From positions 22,533 through 86,532 of the forward strand of contig CALVPT010000007.1 of assembly GCA_944354125.1 (NCBI GenBank): 64,000 bases of DNA. The letters are read 5' to 3'. The translations under genes and the position numbers were made by a program. Source of the stretch: an uncultured Clostridia bacterium. GTDB taxonomy: Bacteria > Bacillota > Clostridia > Christensenellales > Borkfalkiaceae. The notes under the pieces were generated by a model. It was not told the origin of the DNA, ran no database searches, and saw only the letters and a program-made list of their open reading frames with translations. This document shows positions 10,619 to 19,426 of the stretch, one piece after another. Each line of letters opens with the position of its first letter. Positions within the stretch are counted from its first letter, which is position 1.

Positions 10619-12427
10619 TCAGTCCTTGTTGGTCTTGAGTATCTGCATGAATACTTCCGAGGGCACCTCTACGCTGCCGATCGTGCGCATGCGCTTTTTG
10701 CCCTCCTTTTGTTTTTCGAGCAACTTTTTCTTACGCGTAATGTCGCCGCCGTAGCACTTGGCAAGCACGTCCTTTCTCATCGCCTTTACCGTTTCCCTGG
10801 CGATTATCTTGCCGCCTATCGCCGCCTGCACGGGTATTTCGAACAGCTGACGGGGTATGGCGTCCTTGAGATTTTCGCACAGCGTTCTGCCGCGCGAATA
10901 TGCCGAATCCTCGTGCACTATCATGGAGAGCGCGTCGCACACCTCGCCGTTTAAAAGTATGTCCAGCTTTACGAGCTTGCTCCGCTCGTATCCCGTCAGC
11001 TCATAGTCGAAGCTCGCATATCCCCTCGTCCTGGACTTTATCTGGTCGAAGAAATCGAAGATTATCTCGTTCAGAGGCAGCTTGTATTCGAGCTGTACCC
11101 TGTTGGCGTCGAGGTAGGTCATCTGCTCGAACACGCCCCTCTTGTCGCGGCATAAATCCATAATCTGACCGAGATAGTCGGGAGGGGAATATATGTCGGC
11201 GTGCACGATGGGCTCCTCCATGTAGTCGATTTCGGAAACGGGCGGAAGATGCGAAGGGTTATCGACGAACAGGCTCTCTCCGTCCGTCTTTATTACCTTA
11301 TAGCTTACCGACGGCGCGGTGGTTATTATGTCGAGGTTGAACTCGCGCTCCAGTCTTTCCTGCATTATCTCCATGTGCAGAAGTCCCAAAAAGCCGCAGC
11401 GGAAGCCGAAGCCGAGCGCCTGGGAGGTATCCGCCTCGAATACCAGGGAGGCATCGTTGAGCTGAAGCTTTAAGAGCGCGTCCTTCAAATCGTTGAAGCG
11501 CGACCCGTCGAGGGGATATATGCCGCAGAATACCACGGGCTGAACCTTCTTATAGCCGGGGAGAGGCTCCTTTGCCCTGTTGTCCGCATTTATGACGGTG
11601 TCGCCGACGGCTACGTCCTGAATGGACTTTATGGAGGCAGCGATATAGCCTACCTCGCCTGCGGCAAGTCCGTTTTTGGGGAGGAGCGAGGGCGCAAATA
11701 CGCCTACCTCCGTCACCTCGTACAACTTGTCCGAGCGGAAAGTAGTAATCTTATCGCCGACGTTGACCCTGCCGTCCTTCAGCCTTACGAAGAGTATTAC
11801 GCCCTTGTAGTTGTCGTAATAGCTGTCGAATATGAGCGCCTTTAAGGGGGCGTCCTCGTCGCCCGACGGCGAGGGGAAATATTTTACTACCGCCTCCAGC
11901 ACTTCCTTTATGTTGGTGCCCTCCTTTGCAGAGACGAGGGGCGCATAGGAGGCATCCAGCCCTATGACTTCCTCTATCTCCTTTTTTGCCTCCTCGGGGC
12001 GCGCGGAAGGCAGGTCTATCTTGTTTATAACGGGCAATATTTCGAGGTTGTTTTCCAGCGCGAGATAGACGTTTGCCAGCGTCTGCGCCTCTATGCCCTG
12101 CGAGGCATCGACAATGAGTATTGCGCCCTCGCACGCGGCGAGCGAACGCGAAACTTCATACGTGAAGTCGACGTGCCCCGGGGTGTCTATGAGGTTGAAA
12201 ATATACTCGTTGCCGTCGTCGGCGTCGTAGAACATTCTGACGGGGGTGAGCTTTATGGTTATTCCCCTCTCCCTTTCGATGTCCATGGAGTCGAGAAGCT
12301 GTTCTTCCATATCCCTCTTGGAGACCTGCCCCGTCATCTCTATGAGTCTGTCGGCAAGCGTCGATTTGCCGTGGTCGATGTGCGCGATTATGCAGAAATT
12401 GCGTATGAGTTTGTTAGGTTGCTTCAT
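10619..12427 (-). CDS. lepA: Elongation factor 4 (LepA), ribosome-associated GTPase
   Basis: A translational GTPase that binds the ribosome and affects elongation and assembly. G1 is [10 protein letters not shown]3 is DTPGHVDF and G4 is NKID. EF-G-like domains follow, then the LepA-specific C-terminal domain. I chose the ATG at 12427 (602 residues, close to the usual 599). The longer frame to a TTG at 12463 would start within the -10 box region, and a start site near 12448 leaves about 20 nt of leader. The Shine-Dalgarno is weak (AAGAAA). Confidence 0.95.
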   Translation of the reverse strand: MKQPNKLIRNFCIIAHIDHGKSTLADRLIEMTGQVSKRDMEEQLLDSMDIERERGITIKLTPVRMFYDADDGNEYIFNLIDTPGHVDFTYEVSRSLAACEGAILIVDASQGIEAQTLANVYLALENNLEILPVINKIDLPSARPEEAKKEIEEVIGLDASYAPLVSAKEGTNIKEVLEAVVKYFPSPSGDEDAPLKALIFDSYYDNYKGVILFVRLKDGRVNVGDKITTFRSDKLYEVTEVGVFAPSLLPKNGLAAGEVGYIAASIKSIQDVAVGDTVINADNRAKEPLPGYKKVQPVVFCGIYPLDGSRFNDLKDALLKLQLNDASLVFEADTSQALGFGFRCGFLGLLHMEIMQERLEREFNLDIITTAPSVSYKVIKTDGESLFVDNPSHLPPVSEIDYMEEPIVHADIYSPPDYLGQIMDLCRDKRGVFEQMTYLDANRVQLEYKLPLNEIIFDFFDQIKSRTRGYASFDYELTGYERSKLVKLDILLNGEVCDALSMIVHEDSAYSRGRTLCENLKDAIPRQLFEIPVQAAIGGKIIARETVKAMRKDVLAKCYGGDITRKKKLLEKQKEGKKRMRTIGSVEVPSEVFMQILKTNKD

Positions 12428-12454
12428 ATATTTTTCTTGAAAAAGTTTTTTATC

Positions 12455-12483
12455 ATTATACAAAAAAGCGCGGCGATTGTAAA
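12455..12483 (-). promoter_or_regulatory. Promoter for lepA
   Basis: -35 TTTACA (12478-12483), 17-bp spacer, -10 TATAAT (12455-12460). It fixes the lepA start. Confidence 0.7.
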
Positions 12484-12549
12484 TAAAAAACCGACCGCCC
12501 GAGAGATTTTATTGCGCCGCGCGCACAAAACCCTGCAAGGGCAGTCGGT
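12484..12549 (-). terminator. Terminator of the ABC importer operon
   Basis: An 11-bp stem (ACCGACTGCCC with GGGCGGTCGGT, one G-T pair) encloses a 38-nt region that can form its own GC-rich hairpin. TTTTTT follows on the minus strand. It starts 5 bp after the ATPase stop. Confidence 0.65.
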
Positions 12550-12553
12550 ATGA

Positions 12554-13207
12554 CTATTTAATTATGAGCTCGGTAAGAGGTCGGCGAAGGGGCGATTCTC
12601 CGCCGTAAGAGGTAAGCGGAGTATTTTCAAAGTCGCCGCATATGCCGCCCGATTTCAATACGATTATCCTGTCCGAAAGATACAGCGCCTCCTCTATGTC
12701 GTGGGTGACGAAGAGTGTGGTCACGGGCTTTTTTGCCCTCAGCTTTAAAAAGACCTGCATAACCGAAATTCTCAGCTTTAAGTCGAGCGAGGAAAATGGC
12801 TCGTCGAGGAGCATGAGCTCGGAGTCGAACAGAAAGGCGCGGCAGAGCGCGACCCTCTGCGCCTGACCGCCCGAAAGCTCCTTGGGGTACCGCCCCGAAA
12901 ACCCCGAAAGTCCGACCGAGGAGAGCATATATAAGATGTCGCTCTCCTTTGCCCCTATCAGCTTTAAATTTTCGCCGACGGTGAGATTGGGCACCAGCCT
13001 CGGCGACTGAAAGACATACGAAGTTTTAAGGCGCGGAACTTCGCCCGAATAGTCAGTAAGCCCTGCCAATATGTTCAAAAGCGTTGTCTTGCCGCAGCCG
13101 CTTTCGCCGAGAAGGCAGATAATTTTGCCCTCCTCAATGTCGAGGTTGAAGCCGCTGTACACAGCCGTGTCGCCGTAGGACTTGGAGAGATTTTTTATGC
13201 TTATCAT
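12554..13207 (-). CDS. ABC importer ATPase (SsuB/TauB/ThiZ-like)
   Basis: The nucleotide-binding subunit of a NMT1-type importer. Walker A is GESGCGKTT (about residues 34-42), the signature is LSGGQAQRVALCRA, Walker B is LMLLDEPFSSLD, and the H-loop is VTHDIEEAL. I chose the ATG at 13207 (MISIKNLSKSY), which overlaps the permease stop by 4 nt; an upstream extension would add 29 non-conserved residues. It works with the permease and binding protein next to it. Confidence 0.88.
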   Translation of the reverse strand: MISIKNLSKSYGDTAVYSGFNLDIEEGKIICLLGESGCGKTTLLNILAGLTDYSGEVPRLKTSYVFQSPRLVPNLTVGENLKLIGAKESDILYMLSSVGLSGFSGRYPKELSGGQAQRVALCRAFLFDSELMLLDEPFSSLDLKLRISVMQVFLKLRAKKPVTTLFVTHDIEEALYLSDRIIVLKSGGICGDFENTPLTSYGGESPLRRPLTELIIK

Positions 13208-13980
13208 ACCTCTTCCCCCCTCTTCCACGCGAACGCATACCTGGCGATAAGGCGGAATATGAGTTCGGCAACGATGCCCGCGAAGATTGCGCACAGCGTG
13301 AGCGCGGCGAGCCTTGTAAGGTTATAGTAAGTCTGTGCCTCGTTCATGAGTCCGCCGAGCGCCGTATATGTATGCGCCATTACCTCCGCAGAGATTGTCA
13401 GCTTTATGCCGAACGATAAATTAGCGCCCGTCTGCGACACCGTGACGGGGGCAATCTGCGGCACGTAGATTTTGAAAATTTTCTGCCCGGTCGTAAGGCG
13501 GTATGCCTTTGCCATTTCGATGAGTCCGCCGTCCACGCCCGAAACCGACGAGGTGAGCTGGGTATACACCACGGGAAAGAGCACCAAAACGGTGACGACG
13601 ACGGGCGCCGACCTCGGCGACGTCCAGACGAGAATGAGAAGAAGTACTGCCATTGTAGGCAGAGTGCGGCATACGGCGATTATCGGGCGGAGAAAGCGCG
13701 CGAACGGCGCAAATGCCACCCCTGCCGCAGCCGCGGCAAATCCGAGCGCGAAGGAAATTAAAAAGGCGACGAGCGTCCTTAAAAGCGTATGCCCGAACGC
13801 CGCCCAGAAAAAGCCCTCCGCAAAGAGCGCGAAGAACTCCTCCGCGGTACCGAAAAACGAGGGCACGAGGTAATCGTTGCCGACGACCGCATAGGCGACA
13901 AGCCACACAACCCACATGAGCACAACCGAAAACAGCGAGCAAGCGAGGTTATAGCCGTTTTCGGAAAGATACTTTTTCAT
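13204..13980 (-). CDS. ABC importer permease (SsuC/ThiX-like)
   Basis: A 258-residue inner membrane permease with about six transmembrane helices. The cytoplasmic coupling loop, about EMAKAYRLTTGQKIFKIYVP, is typical of the BPD_transp_1 family used for sulfonates, nitrate, taurine and thiamine precursors. Its stop overlaps the ATPase start, and it lies 3 bp after the binding-protein gene. Confidence 0.88.
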   Translation of the reverse strand: MKKYLSENGYNLACSLFSVVLMWVVWLVAYAVVGNDYLVPSFFGTAEEFFALFAEGFFWAAFGHTLLRTLVAFLISFALGFAAAAAGVAFAPFARFLRPIIAVCRTLPTMAVLLLILVWTSPRSAPVVVTVLVLFPVVYTQLTSSVSGVDGGLIEMAKAYRLTTGQKIFKIYVPQIAPVTVSQTGANLSFGIKLTISAEVMAHTYTALGGLMNEAQTYYNLTRLAALTLCAIFAGIVAELIFRLIARYAFAWKRGEEV

Positions 13981-13983
13981 GTC

Positions 13984-14994
13984 TTAAACCGTATAGAAAA
14001 AGGCATCCGTCGGAGTGCCGAAGCTTGAAGATGCGACAGAGTTTATCTTGGACATATATGCAAGCACGTCCGCCTTGCTTTCCGACGCGGTAACAAAGCC
14101 TATGCCGCTGTTTTCGATTACCGTCCTGGTGAGAGTGTTTGCCGTGAGCGTGCTGACATAGTCCGCCTTGTACATAAGCGAATTGACGGCAGAAACTATG
14201 GTCTCGGCAGAGGTATTTACGTCCATGAGCCAGGTCTTGGTATCGTCAAACGTATCGATAAACGCCGTTATGTCGTCCGCGCTTACCGAGGTCTTTGCCA
14301 CGGCGACGGCCTGGGGATAACCCTCTCCGCCCTCATAAAGCTCCTGCAAGTCGCCTGCAAACGAAAGCTTTCCGCCCGTAGCCGAAACCTTTGTGCTTGC
14401 CGCAGGTTCGGGCACGACGAAGTAGTCGCAGTCGGCATTCGAAGGCACGGCCTCGGCGGCATCTATCGCCTTTAAATTGACCTTATCTGAAGCGGCCTCT
14501 GCTCCGTCTTTGAGTTCGTTGAACTCGAGGTCGTTATCGGCAAGTATCGCCTTGAAGGTAAGCCCCGGCACATTTGCAAGGTTTATGACGCCCACCGTCT
14601 TGCCGACGAGCGAGGCGAGGTTAGACAAGGTTATCTCCTCCCCCGTCGCCTTTTTGAGTATGTACAGGTTGCCGTGGGTTACGGTGCCGAGCATCTTATA
14701 TTTTTCGCCGTTTCCCAGAAGTTTCACGGCAGCATTTACGGGCATAATGGCTATATCCGCCTGAGCATTTTCGCCCGAAACATAGGTCTGTATTGTGTTG
14801 GCGTCGACAATGTTTACGTCGAACTTTTCGGCAAGCTCGCCCTCGTAAAGGCGCGCGACCGACAGCGCGGGCGCTCCGTCGGGGGCGAACACCTTCAAAG
14901 CCTCTCCCTCCTTCTCTCCGCCGCAGCCGTAAAGCCCGACCGTCGCGGTTGCGCTCAGCGCGATTGCCGCCATGATTGCAGTCATCTTATTCAT
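13984..14994 (-). CDS. ABC importer substrate-binding lipoprotein (NMT1/THI5-like)
   Basis: A 336-residue lipoprotein of the NMT1/SsuA fold. I chose the ATG at 14994, preceded by AAGGAGA; an upstream in-frame ATG lacks support. The signal peptide ends with the lipobox LYGC. The mature part has the binding-protein pattern ADIAIMPVNAAVKLL and FVVPEPAAS. The family binds small anionic or aromatic compounds such as thiamine pyrimidine precursors or sulfonates; the ligand here is not deducible. Confidence 0.85.
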   Translation of the reverse strand: MNKMTAIMAAIALSATATVGLYGCGGEKEGEALKVFAPDGAPALSVARLYEGELAEKFDVNIVDANTIQTYVSGENAQADIAIMPVNAAVKLLGNGEKYKMLGTVTHGNLYILKKATGEEITLSNLASLVGKTVGVINLANVPGLTFKAILADNDLEFNELKDGAEAASDKVNLKAIDAAEAVPSNADCDYFVVPEPAASTKVSATGGKLSFAGDLQELYEGGEGYPQAVAVAKTSVSADDITAFIDTFDDTKTWLMDVNTSAETIVSAVNSLMYKADYVSTLTANTLTRTVIENSGIGFVTASESKADVLAYMSKINSVASSSFGTPTDAFFYTV

Positions 14995-15100
14995 ATTGTT
15001 TTCTCCTTTTTCGGCGTCAGGAGGCATCTTTTGCCCCTTCCGCCTTAAAAATTTTAATTTACCGTCAGCACGGGCGTTAAACCGCCCGCATAATGCGCAG

Positions 15101-15352
15101 TCACTTGCTCTTGCTCATCAGCGTCTTTGCGGTAACGCCCGAAAGATTGCCGAGCTTGCCCGTGAACGCATTTATTATCTCCTCGGGCGCGTCTATGATT
15201 ACCGAGATTACGTTGACGCCCTTCTGCCGATAGGGCACGCCCATTCTCCCAACTATGTAGTCTCCGTATTCCGAAAGTATGGCGTTTATCTCCTCGGCGG
15301 AATGTCTGTCCTCGGCAATTATGCCCGTTACCGCAATTCTTGATGAAGTCAT
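15101..15352 (-). CDS. TM1266-type protein (putative iron-only hydrogenase system regulator)
   Basis: An 83-residue ACT-like ferredoxin-fold protein. RIAVTGIIAEDR, YGDYIVGRMGVPYR and VISVIIDAP match the TM1266/NikR-C-like family, which is usually found next to [FeFe]-hydrogenase maturation genes. I chose the ATG at 15352, after GAGGGGG. It is the first gene of the ABC importer operon, with about 106 bp to the binding-protein gene. No hydrogenase or HydEFG gene lies in the window, so its partner and ligand are open. Confidence 0.8.
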   Translation of the reverse strand: MTSSRIAVTGIIAEDRHSAEEINAILSEYGDYIVGRMGVPYRQKGVNVISVIIDAPEEIINAFTGKLGNLSGVTAKTLMSKSK

Positions 15353-15466
15353 AAAAAAACACCCCCTCAACTTAAAAAGGGGTGCTAAAAGGCGTTGCGC
15401 GCATTCTGCCGCAACAAAAAATGCTTATTCACCCCTTTACCCTCAGGTTTCCCTTTGAATTCAGGC
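15353..15466 (-). promoter_or_regulatory. Attenuator-type structured leader of the TM1266-ABC operon
   Basis: Between the promoter and the ATG at 15352 the minus-strand RNA can fold two exclusive ways. AAAGGGGTG (15429-15437) can pair with CACCCCTTT (15376-15384) around an inner GTTGCG/CGCAAC hairpin. Alternatively CACCCC pairs with GGGGGTG (15360-15366) to make an intrinsic terminator followed by seven T, directly abutting the start codon and burying the Shine-Dalgarno. This is the layout of a riboswitch or protein-bound attenuator. It lacks the TPP aptamer core, and I do not recognise the class. Confidence 0.65.
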
Positions 15467-15472
15467 TGTTAT

Positions 15473-15501
15473 ATAATATCATACGGCGCAGAATTTTTCA
15501 A
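15473..15501 (-). promoter_or_regulatory. Promoter of the TM1266-ABC operon
   Basis: -35 TTGAAA (15496-15501), 17-bp spacer, -10 TATTAT (15473-15478). The start site would be near 15466. Confidence 0.65.
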
Positions 15502-15541
15502 GCATCTGCATAACTAAATGTGCACTCGGCATAATGTTTGT

Positions 15542-15922
15542 ATGAAAACTTTGAATCGCAGACTGATTTTTACGGCGGCAGCCTTATTATGCCTTACATT
15601 TACGGGCTGTTCGTCGACCTACTCCCCGAGAAATATGCCGGGTGACGGCGAGCATATGGAGGAGATTATGCCCGAGAACGCCGAACAGGACGAAAACATT
15701 CTGCCCGAGGACGGCGACAGGTGTCCCGAATGTCCCGACTGCCCCGACGACAGGTGCCCCGGACGCCCCGACGGCGACGGGAACGGAATGCACCGCCGTC
15801 ACAGACACGGCGGCAAGGACCACGGCTGGCGCAGGGTCAGACCGCATCCGATAGCTCCGCCCGACGACGGCGGTGACAGCGGTGCAGACGGCGCGCACTT
15901 TGCCGCGCCCGAAAGAGGCTAA
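15542..15922 (+). CDS. Small lipoprotein with Cys-rich and His-rich tail
   Basis: A 126-residue exported protein, family unknown. The signal peptide has lipobox LTFTGC (about residue 23). The mature part is low-complexity: acidic, then four Cys in CPECPDCPDDRC, then MHRRHRHGGKDH, then a Pro/Asp/Gly-rich end. The Cys/His content could bind metal (inference). It is divergent from the TM1266-ABC operon. I see no Shine-Dalgarno; a CATAAT (15530-15535) lies exactly 6 nt before the ATG, which suggests a leaderless message. Confidence 0.55.
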   Translation: MKTLNRRLIFTAAALLCLTFTGCSSTYSPRNMPGDGEHMEEIMPENAEQDENILPEDGDRCPECPDCPDDRCPGRPDGDGNGMHRRHRHGGKDHGWRRVRPHPIAPPDDGGDSGADGAHFAAPERG

Positions 15923-16033
15923 AAGCGGCAACGCCTTTCAATTGCTCCGCACATATGTGCCGATGAACAGCCGTGCACGCGTTTTTGCCGCGGCTGAAAG
16001 CAATGTGAATCTCAGGCAAAACGACAAAAAATC

Positions 16034-16067
16034 AGGCGCGGAAATTTTGCAAAAATTTCCGCGCCTT
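16034..16067 (-). terminator. Terminator of the hydratase gene
   Basis: A 15-bp stem (AGGCGCGGAAATTTT and its complement) followed by TTTTTT on the minus strand, 43 bp after the stop at 16110. It may also stop the small lipoprotein transcript. Confidence 0.8.
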
Positions 16068-16109
16068 AAGCTTGATTTCAGGGTCGGCCGTCCGTTAAAA
16101 TCCCTTAAA

Positions 16110-18335
16110 TTATTTCTTGTTGTAATTTATGAGACAGCCGCTTAAGATTATCTTCTTTTCTTCGGGCGTGAGACTGCCGATTGTGAGGTATATCTTGCTT
16201 GCCTTGCCGCCCGAGATGTGCGTTGCCGTGATTACGGGATCGTCCGCCGCAATGAGCGCCTTTATATTTTCGATGAGAATGTAGTCGCCCACCTTGAAGT
16301 CGAACTTCTTGCAGACGAGGGGAAGCATGCCCCAGTTAATGAGGTTGCTGCGGTAGCGCTTGGTGGCGTACTCGAGGGCGATGTTGGCTATTCCTCCGAG
16401 TACCCTCTGGCAGGAAGCCGCCTGCTCCCTTGCGGAGCCGTCGCCGGGCTTTCTGGCTATGACCGCGCTGCCGAGGAGCGTATTTTCGGGAATGTCTGTG
16501 CCGACCTCCTTCAACACCTCTTCGGGCATTCTGCCGCTTGTCCTTCTCTCCTCCTCGAGCGCTTTGACCGCCTTTGCCCTGCCGACATACTGAGGGTCTT
16601 TTCTCGAGAGTGCGAACTCGGCAAGTCTTAAGGGATTGGAACGGTATGACGAGGTCTCGCCCGAGGGAATGAGCTCGTCCGTCGTCGTGACGGGGTCGTC
16701 TATGACGGACACCGCCTTTATGAGCACGTTATCGGTGAGCGCTATCTGTTCGGGCCAGTCGGCGATGTTGTTGCCGTATATGAGCTGTTCTTCGGGGTGG
16801 GGATGACCTGCGCCCGAGTATACCCTGCGCTCGTATATTGCAGAATCGAAGTAGTACTTCTTTATCTTCTTTACGAATTCGACCTCGGTTGCAGGGGTGA
16901 GCACGCCGCCGTTTGCCGCCGTAGCCGCAATCGAGCGCGCGTCCATTAGGGCGACTGCCGAAAGCTGATGTTCGCCGAGCTTGCTGCCCTCCCTGTTTTC
17001 GAAGTTGCGCGTAGTATGGCGCACCGAGAACGCGTTGTCCGCAGGGGTGTCGCCTGCGCCGAAGCAGGGACCGCAGAACGCCGTCTTGAGTACGGCGCCG
17101 CTCTCCATGAGCGCAGAGGCATAGCCATTATCCATTAGGCACTTGAACACGGGCTGGGACTGGGGATAGACGCTGAGCGAAAATTCGTCGTTGCCGCACG
17201 ACTTGCCGCGCAGAATTTCCGCAGCCTCGGCAATGTTTTCGTACGTGCCGCCCGCGCAGCCCGCTATTATTCCCTGGCTTACATACACCTTGCCGTCCCT
17301 CACCTTGTCGAGGAGACGGAAGGGCTTTGCGCCCTCGCCCTTGAGCCTGTTGCCTGCCGCCTCTACCTCGCCGAGAATGTCCTTTGCATTGTCTATGACT
17401 TCCCTTATCGTATATGCGTTGGAAGGGTGGAAAGGCAGCGCAATCATGGGCTCTACCCTCGAAAGGTCTATGACGACGGCGCAGTCGTAATATGCGGGGT
17501 TTGCAGGGTGGAGTTCCTTGAAATCGCCCTCCCTGCCGTGCAACTTATAGTATTCCCTCGTCGTCTCGTCGGTCTCCCATATGCTCGAAAGACAGGTAGT
17601 TTCGGTGGTCATTACGTCTATGCCCGAGCGGAAATCCATGGTGAGGTTCTTGATTCCGGGGCCTATGAATTCGAGAATCTTATTCTTGACGAAGCCGTTT
17701 TTGAAAGTCGCGCCGACGAGCGCGATTGCGACGTCGTGGGGACCTACGCCCTTTTTGGGCTTGCCCTTGAGATAGACGGCGACGACCTGGGGACGCTTTA
17801 TGTCATACGTGTCCCTGAGAAGCTGTTTTACGAGCTCGGGACCGCCCTCGCCCACGCCCATTGTACCAAATGCACCGTAACGCGTGTGGCTGTCGGAGCC
17901 GAGTATCATCTTGCCGCAACCCGTCTGCATCTCCCTCATGTACTGGTGAATGACGGCAAGATGAGGAGGCACGAAGTTGCCGCCGTATTTCTTTGCCGCG
18001 GAGAGTCCGAAGAGATGGTCGTCCTCGTTTATCGTACCGCCGACGGCGCACAGCGAATTGTGGCAGTTGGTAAGCGTATAGGGCACGGGAAATTCCTTGA
18101 GCCCCGATGCCTTAGCCGTCTGAATTATGCCGACATAGGTTATGTCGTGAGAGGCGAGCGCATCGAACCTTATTTTGAGGTTGTCCTCATCCCCCTTGTT
18201 ATGGCTTTTCAGAATGGAGTACGTGATGGTGCCCTTTATCGCCTCCTGCTTTTTCGCCTCGACGATAAATGCCTCCCTCTCCCTGACAAGTCTGCCGTCA
18301 AGGTAGTATACTCCGTTTTTTACGAGTTTAATCAT
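16110..18335 (-). CDS. Aconitase-superfamily hydratase (YbhJ-like)
   Basis: A 741-residue single-chain member of the aconitase superfamily. The substrate/serine motif GSDSHT lies at about residues 146-151. The 4Fe-4S ligands appear as the Cys in TTETTCLSS and the pair in [10 protein letters not shown]. The C-terminal swivel domain ends with SYRSNPLRL and [11 protein letters not shown], as in E. coli YbhJ-type putative hydratases. True aconitase, LeuCD or homoaconitase would be expected beside TCA or leucine genes, and none is here. GGAGG lies 9 nt before the ATG. Substrate unknown. Confidence 0.8.
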   Translation of the reverse strand: MIKLVKNGVYYLDGRLVREREAFIVEAKKQEAIKGTITYSILKSHNKGDEDNLKIRFDALASHDITYVGIIQTAKASGLKEFPVPYTLTNCHNSLCAVGGTINEDDHLFGLSAAKKYGGNFVPPHLAVIHQYMREMQTGCGKMILGSDSHTRYGAFGTMGVGEGGPELVKQLLRDTYDIKRPQVVAVYLKGKPKKGVGPHDVAIALVGATFKNGFVKNKILEFIGPGIKNLTMDFRSGIDVMTTETTCLSSIWETDETTREYYKLHGREGDFKELHPANPAYYDCAVVIDLSRVEPMIALPFHPSNAYTIREVIDNAKDILGEVEAAGNRLKGEGAKPFRLLDKVRDGKVYVSQGIIAGCAGGTYENIAEAAEILRGKSCGNDEFSLSVYPQSQPVFKCLMDNGYASALMESGAVLKTAFCGPCFGAGDTPADNAFSVRHTTRNFENREGSKLGEHQLSAVALMDARSIAATAANGGVLTPATEVEFVKKIKKYYFDSAIYERRVYSGAGHPHPEEQLIYGNNIADWPEQIALTDNVLIKAVSVIDDPVTTTDELIPSGETSSYRSNPLRLAEFALSRKDPQYVGRAKAVKALEEERRTSGRMPEEVLKEVGTDIPENTLLGSAVIARKPGDGSAREQAASCQRVLGGIANIALEYATKRYRSNLINWGMLPLVCKKFDFKVGDYILIENIKALIAADDPVITATHISGGKASKIYLTIGSLTPEEKKIILSGCLINYNKK

Positions 18336-18364
18336 TGGCCAACCTCCGATAGTTGTTGACTATA

Positions 18365-18393
18365 ATTTTATATCAAATTGCAATTTTAATCAA
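18365..18393 (-). promoter_or_regulatory. Promoter for the hydratase
   Basis: -35 TTGATT (18388-18393), 17-bp spacer, -10 TAAAAT (18365-18370). Confidence 0.6.
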
Positions 18394-18452
18394 GCTTTAA
18401 AGGCGAAAAAATGATTTCCTCGTGAAATTAACATAATTTAAGCCTTTCGGCA

Positions 18453-18481
18453 TTGATTTTTTATGCCGATAATTGTATAAT
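18453..18481 (+). promoter_or_regulatory. Promoter giving a leaderless message
   Basis: -35 TTGATT (18453-18458), 17-bp spacer, -10 TATAAT (18476-18481). The ATG begins 7 nt downstream (18488), so transcription should start at or next to the start codon. Confidence 0.65.
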
Positions 18482-18487
18482 AGCCAT

Positions 18488-18967
18488 ATGAAGACGTTCA
18501 GATACAAATTTACGAGACTCACATTCTGGCTGATAATAGCAGGCATGGTGCTGTGCGCCGCAGGCTTTGCCTTAAACCTCTATCAGTGCATACGCTACGG
18601 AATAGCCTCCGCCGCCGACCCCGTATACCCCATAATTCAGTATACGACAATGTTCATAGTCACCGTCGCGCTCTTTGCGATACTTCTGAGCGTGCTCATC
18701 TTTTCGGCTTATATCGTCGACGACAAGTACTTCAGAACGCGTTTCGGCTTTATTGTGAGCAAGTACGACGTAAAAAAGATCGAGTACATTACTCTTGACA
18801 GAAAGACAAACAAGCTCGCCGTCACTTTCGACGACGACAACTATATAGTCGTAGTCGTCAAGGAAGAATGGTACGAGGATTTCGTGCAGGCGCTTTTAAA
18901 GGTCAACCCCGCAATCGAGTACGAGATTAAATCGCTGGAAAACGACAAAAAAGACGGACTTAAATAA
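18488..18967 (+). CDS. Two-helix membrane protein with PH-like cytoplasmic domain
   Basis: A 159-residue protein with two membrane helices (about residues 12-34 and 55-80). The soluble C-terminal part begins YFRTRFGFIVSKYDVKKIEYI and resembles the bacterial PH-like/YdbT-type domains that follow membrane hairpins. I see no signal peptide or enzyme motif. I chose the ATG at 18488 over an upstream in-frame start because the -10 box sits directly before it. Function unknown. Confidence 0.75.
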   Translation: MKTFRYKFTRLTFWLIIAGMVLCAAGFALNLYQCIRYGIASAADPVYPIIQYTTMFIVTVALFAILLSVLIFSAYIVDDKYFRTRFGFIVSKYDVKKIEYITLDRKTNKLAVTFDDDNYIVVVVKEEWYEDFVQALLKVNPAIEYEIKSLENDKKDGLK

Positions 18968-19015
18968 CTTTGCGCGGAAAAATCTGCATTGCGGCAAAGC
19001 AGCCGTAAAATCAGC

Positions 19016-19042
19016 GCGGCGGCAAAAAGCCGCCGCTTTTTT
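19016..19042 (+). terminator. Intrinsic terminator
   Basis: Stem GCGGCGGC/GCCGCCGC with an AAAAA loop and TTTTTT, 48 bp after the stop at 18967. Confidence 0.9.
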
Positions 19043-19078
19043 GTGCATTGACGGCGCTTAAGGAGCAATCAACTTTAC

Positions 19079-19426
19079 GTGGAATGGATTGACGAGGTAA
19101 AAAACAGAATAAAGCGCGGACGGATTATACTTTTCGACCGCGACAGTCAGCCCGTTGCCGCGCTGTACGAAAGGCTGTGCGTTGCCGACCGCAGAGCAGT
19201 CGTCACATCGGCGACTACGACTTTGTGCGGGCAAAATTTCTCAGCCGATGAAAACCTGCGCGCAAAAATCATAAAGCCCCCGATGCGGAAATTGTTTCCG
19301 CATCGGGGGCTTTTTTTAATTTTTATGCAGACCGCATTACGCCTGCGCCTGCTTTTTAGCTTTCTTCTTTCTGAGCATCTTCTTGACGGAAGTGTGATGC
19401 TCTTCGCCAGCCATGAGCCTGACTAA
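19079..19426 (+). CDS. Possible small or decayed gene running into a terminator
   Basis: A GTG-started frame with AAGGAG 13 nt upstream. The first about 64 codons (MEWIDEVKNRIKRGRIILFD onward) look like protein, but the frame then passes through the strong terminator at 19275-19317 and ends antisense to plsY, which is unlikely for an intact gene. A stop just before the terminator exists in another frame (TCATAA at about 19269-19274), so a single frameshift near the end would give a normal small gene. Family unknown. It may be a remnant. Confidence 0.25.
   Translation: MEWIDEVKNRIKRGRIILFDRDSQPVAALYERLCVADRRAVVTSATTTLCGQNFSADENLRAKIIKPPMRKLFPHRGLFLIFMQTALRLRLLFSFLLSEHLLDGSVMLFASHEPD
19275..19317. 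terminator. Bidirectional terminator between the small frame and plsY
   Basis: A 17-bp stem (AGCCCCCGATGCGGAAA and its complement) with a short loop and seven T on the plus strand. It starts 20 bp after the plsY stop. Confidence 0.9.

Noticed and set aside
15353..15470. TPP riboswitch before the NMT1-type importer
   Set aside because: Tempting because such importers are often thiamine-controlled, but the CUGAGA core and the CUGAUCUGGAUAAUGCCAG-like block are absent. The leader is kept as an unclassified attenuator.
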